This document shows positions 1 through 10,394 of a DNA stretch of 64,000 nt, piece after piece. A program made the position numbers and the translations under genes. Source of the stretch: Cenococcum geophilum 1.58 (taxonomy: Eukaryota > Ascomycota > Dothideomycetes > Gloniales > Gloniaceae). Numbering within the stretch: position 1 is the stretch's first letter; the number at the start of each line of letters is the position of its first letter. The notes under the pieces are model-generated. The model was not told where the DNA came from. It made no database searches and saw nothing but the letters and a program-made list of their open reading frames with translations. The DNA lies in NCBI GenBank assembly GCA_001692895.1, contig KV748183.1, positions 1,302,001 through 1,366,000 of the forward strand, given 5' to 3'.

Positions 1-715
1 GTACATTTAAAAAGTCAGCTAGTTTTACAGCGCACTTTATATTAATTAAGGTAAAGGCATTTGCTTCTAAGTTAGCTAAAGCAGAGGTTAAAACTTAATA
101 TCTATTACGAAATAAAGTATAAGGGATAGTGCAGCTTCTTCTACTAACTAGCCGACCTAGATCAATATATAACATATTAATCCCTTTTAACCCTAGAGAG
201 GAGTCTTCCTCTAAAGTTCCTCTTTTTCCGGCTCCGTACTATCCTCCTAAATTAATAGGACCTCGTTTATCTTTACCTTTATTAGGCAGTTCCTTATAGG
301 GTGGCCTATTTAACTATATAAGAAGCAAGCTCCTTAATTACTAAGGGCCTATATATAGGGGTCGCTATATATAGGCCGGGTGTATACTAGGCCCGCAATA
401 GGGGTAGCTACGCGGCTAGCTACTAGGTTAACTATAGGAGTTGCTAATTATACTAGGGCACTATAGGCCGTACTTATAGTACTTACGGCCTAGTTTATAA
501 GGTTTCTAGTTTTTAGCTAGTTAGCGCATGCCTTAATTTAACGAAGGCCTTAGTTAATAGCTAGGTAATAGTCCGTAAGTTCCTTTAATATCTATACTAT
601 AGTATAAGCTAGTAATACGGCCCGCTATAGGTCCAGGGTAAGCTTATTAAAGAGGTCTAGTAGTAGGTCTTCCTAGGGGATCTAGGCCTGTCCGGCTAGG
701 TATAGAAAGCGGGTT
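1..715 (-). pseudogene. Ty3/Gypsy Gag C-terminal half and start of protease (relic, cut by DIRS-like element)
   Basis: Read on the minus strand, this continues the Gag that stops at 5580. Just inside 715 comes a segment reading RFLYLAGQA, followed by LLLDLFNKLTLDLQRAV-like residues with stops at likely Gln/Trp codons, which fits the end of a retroviral-type Gag capsid. Near 1-110 the translation resembles the start of a Gypsy aspartic protease (LTSALANLEANAFTLIN, where the family has a D-S-G-A core; the first two positions of that core look changed to N and L by C-to-T/G-to-A mutation). Protease, RT and later domains would lie left of base 1. The frame is multiply stopped and cannot make protein. 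Family is confident, exact clade is not. Confidence 0.7.
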
Positions 716-831
716 TAGATACTAGCGTCTATATATTGCTTGGCAGCATCTACCTTAGCAACGCACAATGCTAAGACCTCCTACAATATTCGCGAATATC
801 GAACGCAGTCACTACGTGGCTAATTCGCTTT
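716..831 (+). repeat. A1 terminal repeat of the DIRS/Ngaro-like element
   Basis: This 116 bp segment begins TAGATACTAGCG and ends TTCGCTTT. It recurs almost intact at 5159-5274; the differences are mostly C/T or G/A, as RIP makes. It forms the left end of the element. From here to about 1030 lies untranslated leader with no recognised signal. Confidence 0.85.
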
Positions 832-1030
832 TAATATCGCTAAACTTATTAATATTTATTATACATTTATCATCTATTTGTTTAAGAATTATTTTATAAC
901 GCTATTACCGCTTATAACCAACTAGGAGATTTATACGCGTGTATAATCCTAATAAGCAAACCCACCTAGACGACCTACCTTAACTACACCATCGTCTACA
1001 ACCGCTATACCCTCCTCCACTAGTTCTATA

Positions 1031-2000
1031 ATGCCGTCTAAGGCTAATATACGCGCCGCTGCCGTAAAAGAGCGCGAAATTGCTAAAGAGTAAAGGGATT
1101 AAGCCCGAGATAAAAGGGAGATTTAAAAGTATAAGAAAGAGCATAAAGCCCGCCTAGTAGAGGAGGCTCACTAGTATAAATACCACCTGGCTTAAATAGC
1201 TTAATTATAGTTAGGCTTGGCCGCTTCGGCCTTATAGGCTACTATAACAGCTGCTACAGCTAATATCCTTAGTAAGCCTCTCCCTCCTAGTATAAAGTCG
1301 CTCGAATTTCGCCTTTTTAGCGTTATAAAAAGGGATTACCTAGACATTTTTAAGGGTACCTTTAATCTAGTAAACCTCGCCTATCTTTAAGTTTATACCG
1401 CTTAAATTAAAATCACCAACAAGATATAGATTGAGAATAGTACTCTAGTTATAAGGAAGGTAAAGGTAGATAGGAAGCTATTTACAGATAAAGGCGTCTG
1501 GTTTAAAGGTTTTACTAACTATATAGTTATTACTAGCACCCTTTATATATACCCGCTAGACCTTATTACTAGCATACTTCTCTAGATAAATATAATTTGT
1601 ACCTTATTAACCTAGTATATCTAGGTAGGTTATATACTTAACTTAGCACTTAACTATTATACCTTTATAATAACCAATAGCCAACTAGAGCCCGCTAATT
1701 GGCAAATACCAGCCTAGTATATAGCGCTATACCTTATAATATCTAGTGCTATCGGCTTTGCCGCCTTAAAGAGACCTAGGTTAGATACCTCCTATACCTC
1801 TAATACCTACCATAGGTTTAATAGCAGAGGCTGCGATAATATAGCTTGTAAATACCCGTATAAGTGCTTAAAGTATAGTAAAGATTATACTATATTATCT
1901 AAAGCTTGCGCCTAGGAATAGTAAGGCAAACCTTATAAAGTAGGGTCTAGCCTAATAATAATACTAACTTTAATTATACGCCTAGGACCTAGGCCTAATA
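1031..2000 (+). pseudogene. Gag-like ORF1 of the DIRS/Ngaro-like element
   Basis: The frame starts at ATG 1031 (MPSKANIRAAAVKEREIAKE, then a stop). It runs through a charged, coiled-coil-like N-terminus rich in Lys, Glu and Arg, an Ala-rich stretch, and a middle segment ending near 1912 in a Cys/His-like cluster (GCDNIACKYPYKCLKYSKD). I read that cluster as a decayed zinc-knuckle-type motif in which some Cys/His codons have become Tyr. Such a nucleic-acid-binding Gag-like protein normally packages the element RNA. At least ten in-frame TAA/TAG codons break it. Its place before RT supports the call; homology is inferred from position and composition. Confidence 0.55.
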
Positions 2001-2029
2001 TATTACTATTATTCTCTACCTTTATAGAG

Positions 2030-3545
2030 GTAAAGGCTCTCTACTACTTTTTATCACCCCTAAGGATCTTAGCGTGGCACTCCCTTCTATCTAACTACCT
2101 AGGTAATTTACTAGCCACCTTAGTAGGCATCCTAACCTATAGCTGCGAGATAGGAGCTAAGTCTATTCTTACCCTAAGATCTTGTAGAAACCACAACTCC
2201 TCTTAAGATAACGCCGACCTTATCTCTAAGAAGATAATATTAGACCTTGAAAAAGGACATATTAGAATTACGATAGGGCCTATTATAGTCTTACCTCTTA
2301 GCCTAGCGCTAAAATTGGATAGAGGATACCGCCGAATTCACGATCTCTCCTTTCTACTAGTATCTTTAGTTAATAACGCAATCCTAGAAGAATATAGAGC
2401 ACTAGTATACACTACAGTTACCGCTATTTAAGCCCACGTTATTTCTATAGGTTGTAAATATCTGCTGCTTAAAAGAGATATTAAAGACGCGTTCCGTATA
2501 GTCCCCCTATTTTATAGGGCAAGAACATTAATAGGCTTCTCCTAGGAAGGTGTTACCTACTAGAAATACTACCTATTCTTTAGTCTTTAAACTGTGCTGC
2601 TTATATTTAACCTCTTTGCGGAAGGCCTATACTAGATACTTTATTTATAGCTACCTTACGAGGTAGAACACTACCTAGATGATTTTATCTTTATCCTTAC
2701 CAACCTAAACAACTTAGCGGCTATTACCTAGACTTACATCTCTATTACTAACTCCCTAGGTATCCCTTAAAATAGCTCTAAAGATATAGCAGGAACTATT
2801 ATTAAAGTTCTAGGATATACTATTAACACTATATAAATATAAACGCGATTATTACCATAGAAACAATTACGTATTATTAAGAAAGTCACTACCGCACTCT
2901 AATACGGCTTATTATTGTTTCTTTAAGCCTAGTAACTTACGGGCTACCTTATATAGTGCGCCTATATAATTAAACTCGGTTAATCTTACTCTAAATCCCT
3001 CTAGATCTTTATTACTGCTTAGCTGGAGACTTTAGCAAATAAGCATAAACCTAGGCGATTCAGCACTAAGTTGCGAAGTGACTTATATATCTAGCTTAAC
3101 CTACTTACTATAAGTAATAGGGTATTGTTCTTTAACAACATTAAGCGTACCTATATTTATCTCTTTACTAACGCCTCTACCCAGTTTGGGTTTAGTGGCT
3201 TTTACTTTTTTAAGGAACTTAAATATAAGGATAACTAGTAGTGGTATACAGCTAACCTCCCTTAATCTTAGGCGTTTAGTATATTACCTAAGCCCAGTTA
3301 ATAAGTAGACTATATTAATCTAAAAGAGATACATACTATTGCTTATGCATTTAATCTATAGTCTACTAACTAGCAGTATAGCGTACTATCTATTTACACT
3401 AATAGTATAGTAGTTCACTAGGGCATTAAGAAGACTATTATCTATAGCGTAGCAAACGAATTGCTCCGCAAGATTATACTGGCTACTATAGCTTACGATA
3501 TTATAATATCCGCGAAGTGGATCCTAGGTAATTTAAATAGCTTAG
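2030..3545 (+). pseudogene. Reverse transcriptase and RNase H of the DIRS/Ngaro-like element
   Basis: RT motifs are clear despite stops: KRDIKDAFRIVPL at about 2470-2510 (first catalytic Asp region), then a segment about VLLIFNLFAEGLY near 2600, and the YLDDFIFI active-site box at 2670-2696 with both Asp codons preserved. RNase H follows, with TNASTQFGFSGFYF near 3168-3210 (family TDAS, Asp changed to Asn) and an LKEIHTIAYA segment near 3320. In this class the pair copies element RNA into DNA and removes the template. Stops fall at likely Gln/Trp codons. A block of ambiguous bases lies at the 3' end, at 3552-3591. Confidence 0.75.
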
Positions 3546-3551
3546 CTAATA

Positions 3552-3591
3552 NACTATCTTAATTCNAGGCNNNNGCTATNTATTAGTTCTN
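3552..3591. other. Ambiguous bases (N) in the assembly
   Basis: Nine N positions are scattered over 40 bases (3552, 3566, 3571-3574, 3580, 3591 and near by). This suggests a low-quality consensus in a collapsed repeat rather than a scaffold gap. It lies at the RNase H/recombinase boundary of the DIRS-like element, so the reading across it is unreliable. Confidence 0.9.
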
Positions 3592-3629
3592 CCTATACTA
3601 GGCCCTTAATTTATTACTACTAAAGCTAA

Positions 3630-4680
3630 TAAGTTTTTAATAGGTGCCGTAAACCTAACGGACTACTTATAACCGCCTATAAACTTTAAAGATAATATTA
3701 ACGCGCTATTTAACCTCTATACGCTCCTTCTCTAAAACGGCCTTATGCTAGTAACCCGTAGGAACTATTCCTTAGTAATTAATAGCTGGGAGTTATACTG
3801 CGCACTTAAAGAAGTCTCCCCCTACCCGGCTAAGCCGCGTAAACTAGGTAAATGGATTACCCGCTGCGTGTTTAGTACCTCCTAGCTATAGATAGGTAGG
3901 CTTAAGGCCAAAACCTTATAAGCCTACGTCTCCGTAATTCGCTCGCGCCACGTAGATTACGGCATCTTAATTATAGTATTTAAGGATCCTATAGTACACT
4001 AATTACTTACCAAAGCAGCCGCTATCTCTCCCTTAGTAAAAAAGGATAAGCAACCTATTACTAGGGATATTCTAGCCTAGGTAGTAATACACGGCCTATT
4101 GCTACTAGATATTAACACTAATACTATATTTACCCTCGCATTTACTAGATTTCTACGGATAGGCGAGATTATATATATTATGGCGGAGCTTAAAAACCGA
4201 ACAACCTTCCTAGTAAAAAAGGCCACTTAATACGATATTACCTTTACGCCTAGTGGAATAATATTCCGCCTTAAATGGAGTAAAGCCAATAAGCAACACT
4301 AGGGCGTTAACGTCGCCATCGCGGCGGTAGGCGGCCTATTATGCCCAGTTGCTGCTATAACAAAGCTATTTAATAGGGACCCTTAACCCCTTAACTCTCC
4401 CTTATTTAGTCTTAATGGTAAACCCTTTACCTCTTTAGGGGTTTATAAGATCCTTTTCTTCTATCTAGTAGCTGCTAGGATTAACCTAAGTAGTTACTTA
4501 AACTACTTTTTCCGCTAGGGCGCTGCCTAGTTTACTAAAGATTTAGGGTGTTTATATTAGCAAATTTAGCAGCTAGGTTAATAGTTATTAGAAGCCTTTC
4601 GCCTATATATTAAAACTAAGACTACTAACCTCTATCGCCTTAACTCTTACTTTTAGCGTAGTGTACCGCTTTTAGCGTAA
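3630..4680 (+). pseudogene. Tyrosine recombinase of the DIRS/Ngaro-like element
   Basis: A decayed phage-integrase-type recombinase. An N-terminal helical core-binding part lies at about 3640-4000. The catalytic half contains FTRFLRIGEIIY at 4141-4176, whose Arg fits the first catalytic Arg. Near 4500-4530 comes YFFR-stop-GAAQF-like, where the family has H-x-x-R followed by GAA; the Arg is kept but His appears as Tyr (CAC to TAC, a RIP change). LEAFRLYI near 4586-4612 carries the nucleophile Tyr. The enzyme class joins the circular element DNA to the target without duplicating it. Stops and the His loss make this copy inactive. Its presence after RT/RNase H is what separates the element from LTR retrotransposons. 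Confidence 0.78.
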
Positions 4681-4799
4681 GGATTACTACGTAGTAAGTT
4701 AAGATGTTAAGAAGGCCGCTAAGGCACTAGTAGTAAGCGAGCTAATAGCGATTTTCTATACCGGGTATAGAAAATCCTAATTAGTTGGCTTATAACTTA

Positions 4800-4985
4800 G
4801 GGTTGGCAGAATATAGCAGAATATAATAATATGGCAGAACTTGGCAGAATACAATAATATAGCAGAATTTAGCAGAATGCGATAATGTGGCAGAATTTAG
4901 CAGAATGCGATAATGTGGCATAATTTGGCAGAATGTGATAAGGTGGCAGAATTTAGCAGAATATAGCAGAATGCGGTAATGTCTT
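4800..4985 (+). repeat. GGCAGAAT-rich degenerate tandem array in the 3' untranslated part of the DIRS-like element
   Basis: Some ten or more copies of (G/A)GCAGAAT alternate with ATAATAT or GCGATAATGTG spacers, after the recombinase and just before repeat B1. Variants AGCAGAAT fit RIP or drift of GGCAGAAT. The same word recurs at 8925-8985 in the neighbouring Gypsy relic. Function unknown. Confidence 0.75.
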
Positions 4986-4997
4986 ATTAGGCGTAGG

Positions 4998-5157
4998 AGC
5001 TTCGCTTAAGGACATCTAGCCGCTTTAGGGCAAATCCTTAGCAGATTTAAGTGCTAGGAACTAGTAAAACTATTAAAAACTAGCCCTAGAGCAACCTTAT
5101 AGCCCTATACCTCCCAATTATATAAAAATTAAATATCCCCTTATATAACTGCGATAG
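4998..5157 (+). repeat. B1 internal repeat of the DIRS/Ngaro-like element
   Basis: About 160 bp, from AGCTTCGCTTAAGGACATCT to CTGCGATAG. It is repeated as B2 at 5418-5579 with mostly transition differences. It directly precedes A2, giving the B1-A2-B2 order of split direct repeats. Confidence 0.82.
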
Positions 5158-5158
5158 A

Positions 5159-5274
5159 TAGATACTAGCGTCTATATATTGCTTAGCAGCATCTACCTTA
5201 GTAACGCATAATGCTAAGACCTTCTGTAATATTCGCGAATATTAAACGCAGTTACTACGTGGCTAATTCGCTTT
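5159..5274 (+). repeat. A2 internal repeat of the DIRS/Ngaro-like element
   Basis: Second 116 bp copy of A1. It is a little more RIP-altered than A1 (for example GCAACGCACAAT reads GTAACGCATAAT here), which implies that the two copies decayed separately after insertion. Confidence 0.85.
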
Positions 5275-5299
5275 CCCTACCCACTATCCCTTATACTTA

Positions 5300-5395
5300 G
5301 TATGCATTATATATAGATAGCGCTTTAAGGCAATTCTTTAGTAGGTACTAGGAACTAGCAAAACTACTAAGAGCCAGCCTTAATGCGACCACTAT
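5300..5395 (+). repeat. Diverged third B-like segment between A2 and B2
   Basis: The stretch containing GCGCTTTAAGGCAATTC, then GGTACTAGGAACTAGCAAAAC, aligns by eye with the centre of B1 and B2 but is clearly more divergent. It may be an older partial duplication inside the terminal structure. Confidence 0.6.
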
Positions 5396-5417
5396 AGTTA
5401 GATAGTCTTACAGCTAT

Positions 5418-5579
5418 AGGCTTGCGGTTAGGGATATCTGGCCGCTTTAGGGCAAATCCTTAGCAGATTTGAGTGCTAGGAACTAGTAAAACTACTAAGA
5501 ACTAGCCCTAGAGCGACCTTATAGCCCTACGCCTCCCAATTATACAAAAATTAAATATCCCCTCACGTGACTGCGATAG
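5418..5579 (+). repeat. B2 terminal repeat of the DIRS/Ngaro-like element
   Basis: Right end of the element, a close copy of B1 ending in CTGCGATAG. The next base resumes the interrupted Gypsy gag on the minus strand. Confidence 0.82.
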
Positions 5580-6350
5580 ATAGAAGGCCAAAAAGGTCTC
5601 CGTTATTTTTATATTTAGGCTTTTATAGCTAAGGCGGGCGTTTTATACTTTAAAAGGGTCTTTATAAATAGAAGATAAGTATTTAATTATTTCTTCTTTA
5701 GAGATAAAGGGGTCTACTAAGTCTTTAGTGTATTGCGGGCGTAAATACGTCTAGGTGTCTTCGCTAATACGGCCAAAAATATAGGCTATTCTAGCTCGGG
5801 CGTTAGGGAAGTGGTCTGTATTAACTTTAAGCTTATCCCGCAATTAAAGCTTCTAATTATTAAATATAGGGTCGGTTCTATTTGTAAGTAGCGGGGGATC
5901 CGCAACCTTTACTGACCGCCTTAATGCTATATAGGCCTCAGTAGGTCCACTAAGGCGCTAGGATAGGGCCTAAAAGACTATAGCAAGTCTTTAGTTGTCT
6001 AATAATAACTCATTATTAGATATAGGGGTATCTCTGGCTTTAAGCAGCTCTCGCAGTCATTTAATTTCGGCATTAGCAGCCGCAAGCTCCGCCTAAGGGG
6101 TTAAAACGTTAATTATTTCTTCATCTAAAGTATTTAAGGGTCCTACAGCTGCTTTACCTACTGCTGTAGTTCATAGTATAATGGTAGGGGTGTTAGGTAA
6201 TTCCGGGTAATTTCTTTAGGGGTTCTAGTCTATACGTATCTTATAGGTTCTTTCCTTAGGGTTCTATTCTTTTCTTTTAGGTCCTATCCTTATAGTCCTA
6301 TTCTATATTCTTATAGATATATTTAAGTTCCTTCTTAAGAAAAAAGAGTA
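5580..6350 (-). pseudogene. Ty3/Gypsy-type Gag N-terminal half (relic)
   Basis: On the minus strand from about 6230 downwards the translation reads like a fungal retrotransposon Gag: LNTLDEEI near 6130, an AAANAEIK...LRELLKA coiled segment, ADPPLLTNRTDPIFNN and LRDKLKVNTDHFPNARARI around 5900-5790, then DPFISKEEIIKYLSSIYKDPF near 5680 and TETFLAFY at the DIRS-like boundary. In intact relatives Gag forms the particle shell. Six or more TAG/TAA codons interrupt it. It continues in frame at 715 once the inserted element is removed. The start codon is not clear, and 6235-6350 is a poorly conserved leader. Confidence 0.75.
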
Positions 6351-6559
6351 GAGGGAGCTTTAGGTAATGTTAGCAACTTAGTTAATCGAGATATAAGCAC
6401 GGTAAAAGAGTTACGCAAGCCTATGCGATTAGATTGTCTATAAACAAGAATCTAAAGCTAGAGAAAAGGAAAGGAAAGGATAGGTAGCAACGTAAGGAGT
6501 TATATACAATCTCTAGTTACGTAAGAGTTACGTAAGCCCTGCGTCTACTATAATGTCTA

Positions 6560-8700
6560 CTATAGCTGCCGCTTTCTGCCAGTGCCGTAACAGGTTTCTT
6601 AGCAAGTTGCGCTAGTGGAGTAGCTCTAATTATACGGATATCTAGGGTGCTAAGCTCGCTTAGATTATCCATAGTTTCTTATTTAGGTTTAGGTTTAGTA
6701 TTAGGTATAGAGTTAGTATTAGATTTAGGTTTGGGTTCTTTAAGAATCCTTTTTATAGTAGAATACTAGCCCTTTTAGTATTTTCGTATATAGAGCTTAA
6801 GCTTTTACTTGGCTTGGGGCGGTATAGTACTTAATAATAACTTATAAAATTTAGTAAAGTTTTTAAATCCTTAGTGAACGTTAGTAGAATTCTTATATTA
6901 GTAGAATTCAGTAGAATTCCTAGGTTAGTAGAATTTAGTAGATTCCTTAGGTACGGGGTAGATAGTCGTAGAAATTTTAAACTAGTAGATCGTGGTAGAT
7001 TTTTCAGATTTTAGTTTTAGGTCTAAGCAGCAAGTTATAAGGCACTTCTACTTATAACGGGAGGCAGTAAATAGAAGCTTAAGGTTGTCCTAATTAATAG
7101 TTACCTTATATAGCTTTATCTAGGATTATCTAAGGATTACTAAGTAACCTAAAGTAGTAATAAAAAGTTTAATTAATTCTTTATAGTTTAGGTATTAGAG
7201 TTTCAGGAATACTATATAGGTAATACGGCCTAAGACGGTGCGTTTACTATTAAATCTAAATACGTTAATATACCGGTTAAAGGGGATTAGGGTAAAACCA
7301 TTATCTTATACAAAGATCTTATTAATAAATCCTATACCGCTAGCTCCTGTATTAATTAGGATTCAAGCATTAACCTATTAACCATTCTACTAAAGACGGC
7401 CGTTAATAGTTATGCTACGGTCCCAAGAGTTAGAGTTCGTAACGTTAAATACGTTTAATGAGATCCTATAGTAAAGCTATCTTAGAGAGCGACTTAGCTC
7501 CAGAACCTTCCTTTTAAAAGTAATCAGGGTGGGGTTCTTATAGGATATTAGCTATAGCTTTGTCCTTATAAATAGTGCTTATTAAATACAGGGCTAGAAC
7601 TAGGTAGAGATTAAAGACGGTAACCGAAAGACTAATGCGGTAAATAACTGCTGGTATTAGCCGTTTATAATTTATATTTAGGTATAAAGATAGAGCAGTA
7701 GTTAGAGAGGTAAGAGCTACTTCTATATTTAAAGTAAAGGCCTAGCTTAATACGTTATTCTTATTTAGAGAACCCTAGTAGGGCGTACCCTAGGGTCCTA
7801 GTATCAATATCTATAGCATTAGGGTGCTTAGGCTAAGACGATAACTTAGTAGACGTTTATAGGGTTGCTATATTATATCGTAGAGCGGGCTTCGGTATTA
7901 GGCGTAGTATATTATTATATCGTTTATTAATAACGTTTATGCAGGCATTAAGGGCTCCCGGTAGGTCTACGCCTATTAGGGAGGTTTTTAGTTTAGGGCT
8001 TAAGGATTTAATAAGGCTATTAATTAGTGCGGAGTTGTTCTAGCCTATTTCCTTTACGTAACGGTTAAATTCGGAGAAGTATACTAGGAAACTTTTTATT
8101 CCTTAAGTCATATAGTTTATCTTTCTTTAAGTAGTAGCTTAGCGGTTTAGGTTACTATACGTAGCTTTAAGAAGTATAATTAGGCTTTATACTAAGTTTA
8201 GCTAAAGCAGTTTAATAAGGTTAGCTATATCTCCTCTTAGTCAACTTAGGGCGTAACAGAGTCAGTTAGCTTTAGTTAGGTAACGGTTAGTATTACTAGT
8301 TAGCTTATTTTTAAGCTAGCTTAAAAATAATTAGAGCTCTTATCGTTTACTAGTAAATACTAGGGGGTCTAGTAGTCGTTTAGATCGTTTTAGTGTAGTA
8401 GTCGGCTTAGGGTAAGTAGCTACTACAGGTTCAAGGCTTATATTCCGCGTATTCATCTCCAGAGATAGCGTTTAGTCTTAAAGTCCTAACGTAGGCATCT
8501 TAAGGGCGCGGACTTCTTCTTAGAGGTCCTTAATTAATTGCTAGTATTATACTTCTTATTTAGCTTATTATTAATTTAAAGTGGCTTAGTTCTGTTTAAG
8601 GGCGTCTATAAAAGACTTCTATATCCCTACTAATTATTCTTAGAGTGCGGATATAATACTAGCGGCCATTATAGGGGCTTCGGGTTCGTTCTGCATGTTA
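6560..8700 (-). pseudogene. Second Ty3/Gypsy Gag-protease relic
   Basis: Starts at ATG near 8697 (MQNEPEAPIMAAS). Gag follows: a coiled region, then NKLTSNTNRYLTKAN, LRGDIANLIKLL, FLVYFSEFNRYVKEIG and LIKSLSPKLKTSLIGVDLPG down to about 7900. A protease follows near 7390-7090: GASGIGFINK after a lost Asp-Ser, GFTLIPLNRYI and LGYLVILR-stop-SWI, matching the D-S-G-A flap and the ILG-W-L end of Gypsy proteases. A spacer then runs to a DIRIIRATPLAQLAKK-like block near 6620 before homology ends. RT, RNase H and integrase are absent, so the element is truncated or deleted on its 3' side. Several TAA/TAG codons break the frame. Confidence 0.72.
6880..6975. repeat. Short AGTAGAATT tandem-like repeats
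   Basis: Five or so copies of (T)AGTAGAATT(C/T) lie within the Gag-PR spacer of the second Gypsy relic. On the coding strand they give repeated ST(K/E)FY-like residues. They may be RIP-altered GGCAGAAT units. Confidence 0.5.
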
Positions 8701-9170
8701 ATAGTAGTATAGGTAGTTAACGTAATATAGTGTTACGGAGTAAGTATAAGTAACGATAATATATAGTAAGGTAGATATTATTAAGCTATATATATAAACT
8801 ATATAAGGAGGTCAAAACGTTACATAAGGAAAGAAGGTAGGAAAATAGGAAAAAAGGGCATATATTGTTAACTTAGTTGCTTAGTTAACACATATATAGG
8901 CAGAATAGGGTTTAGGTCGTAGTCCTGGCAGAACTTAGTAGAATTTGGTAAAACTTGGCAGAATATGGCAGAATATGGCAGAATGCCGTAGATTACCATT
9001 AGATTGCCATCAGATTGCCGTTAAATTGCTATTTCGCGGTTAGTCTCTAATTGCTAAGTTGGTGGAAATAGGTAGACGTATGCAAGGTGTTATGGGGGTG
9101 TCCTATGACAGACACCTACCTAGTAGAGCCAGTCTTTTAGTCCTATTATTCCTGTTCTTAAGAGTGTTGC
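8701..9170. other. 5' leader and possible LTR edge of the second Gypsy relic, with GGCAGAAT repeats
   Basis: Upstream of the Gag start. It contains four or five GGCAGAA(T/C) words at 8925-8985, three ATTGCC(A/G)T-type words at 8995-9030, and at 9091-9114 a sequence TGTTATGGGGGTGTCCTATGACA whose ends look like LTR termini. A full LTR pair could not be delimited. Confidence 0.4.
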
Positions 9171-10054
9171 TATTATATTTTCTGCTTTTATTAGGAGGCT
9201 ATTATATATATATAATAACTAAGGGTAGCGAATAAGAAGGATTTTAATAATATCAATTACATTTACTAGGATAGATTTAAGGTTAAGGATATAGTTATAC
9301 TTTATAATATATAGCTAAAGTAAGTTTATTCTAGCAGTTATAAGCTAAATCTAAATAGCTAGGCCTATTCTGTGTACGTAACCCTTATAAAGGATAGTAC
9401 TTAATTAAAGATCTTAAAAGTATAATATTCCGTAATTAAACTCTAGGAAATAGATTAGAGAAGTTCTATTAATAATAGATATCTAAAGTCCGCTAGCAAG
9501 ACTGGCTTAACTAGTTAAGCGGAATAATACTATAAAAAATAACAGTAGAGCTAAAACCTAAGAAAGATATATAAAATCTACTAGTATTATAACACTATGT
9601 AGTTTAAGAAGTGCGCGTTCTAAAAAGATCGTTTAATAGAACTAAGTATAAAACATTTAACTAGGAGATAGTTAAGTTTTAAGGTAGGGGAAGGGATATA
9701 AATAGCCGTATAATCTATCTATTTATTTACCGCATTTCCTAAAGCTCTTTCTATTACGCTTTCTTATTTACTTTTTTAGTTATAGAAATTTAATACGTGT
9801 TAATAGTAAGGTAAGTATAGAAAAATATTTACGTATAACCATCTAGTATTATTTACTATAAAGATATTAGTTCTACTTATAGCCTTTATTAAACTAATAG
9901 CAATTAGTTTATTTAATTATTAGAGCTAGTAAAACTCCATACCACTCTCTAGATTTAGTAGACTATTTAGATTAAAAAACCCTATTAAGGACTTTACTTT
10001 TTCGCCCTTAAGAAATCCTAAGAATAACTATAATTAGCTAAAGTATAAACTAAG
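9171..10054. other. Unidentified AT-rich spacer
   Basis: About 0.9 kb of TpA-rich sequence between two retrotransposons. I found no coding signature, terminal repeat or RNA gene in it. Confidence 0.5.
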
Positions 10055-10059
10055 TAAAA
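10055..10059. other. Left target-site duplication of the chromovirus (TAAAA)
   Basis: Bases TAAAA directly before the left LTR correspond to CAGAA after the right LTR (19534-19538). The two differences are C-to-T and G-to-A, as RIP would cause. Confidence 0.5.
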
Positions 10060-10390
10060 TGTAAGAGGCTAGCCTAACCGGAATATATAATTATCTAATT
10101 AACAGTATCACTAGTAAGTAGAAGGTAAGTTAAAGGTAAGTTAAAGGTAAGTTAAAGGTAGAATAAGTTTTATGTATTAAAGGATAAACGCTTTTAACCA
10201 CTTCTATTTAGAGACTAATTACTAGTTCTTCTCTAAAGGGGAACTAGCTTCCTATATATTCCTTCTAAGACGCTAAGTAAAACCTTTTACCTTTAACCTA
10301 TCTAACTATGTCTTCTAGAATATAGATAGGATATAGATAAAACCTCCTATTGTCTTATTAGATATATACCTCCTAGGGGATTCCGTTATA
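10060..10390 (-). repeat. Left LTR (3' LTR) of the chromovirus
   Basis: 331 bp, beginning TGTAAGAGG and ending CCGTTATA on the plus strand. It matches 19204-19533 throughout, including three tandem copies of GGTAAGTTAAA near 10123-10155. The expected terminal CA now reads TA. Confidence 0.85.
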
Positions 10391-10394
10391 ATTA

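Larger units (their letters stand above)
716..5579 (+). mobile_element. DIRS/Ngaro-like tyrosine-recombinase retrotransposon with split direct repeats
   Basis: A 4.86 kb element read left to right: a 116 bp repeat (A1), a Gag-like frame, reverse transcriptase with RNase H, a tyrosine recombinase, then B1, A2 and B2. Split direct repeats of this layout are the hallmark of PAT/Ngaro-type members of the DIRS order. These integrate through a circular DNA intermediate by a tyrosine recombinase rather than an integrase, and so make no target duplication. No DNA methyltransferase region fits between RNase H and recombinase, which favours an Ngaro-like over a DIRS1-like assignment (inference). It sits inside a Gypsy gag gene; cutting at 716 and 5579 rejoins that gag in frame. 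All frames carry RIP-type stops, so the copy is dead. Confidence 0.82.

Noticed and set aside
4800..4985. CRISPR-like array
   Set aside because: Repeats are 8-10 bp, degenerate and irregularly spaced, and the genome context is fungal.
9091..9114. Short palindrome-like TGTTATGGGGGTGTCCTATGACA as a complete LTR junction
   Set aside because: The ends look LTR-like, but no matching second LTR was found, so no element boundary can be claimed.
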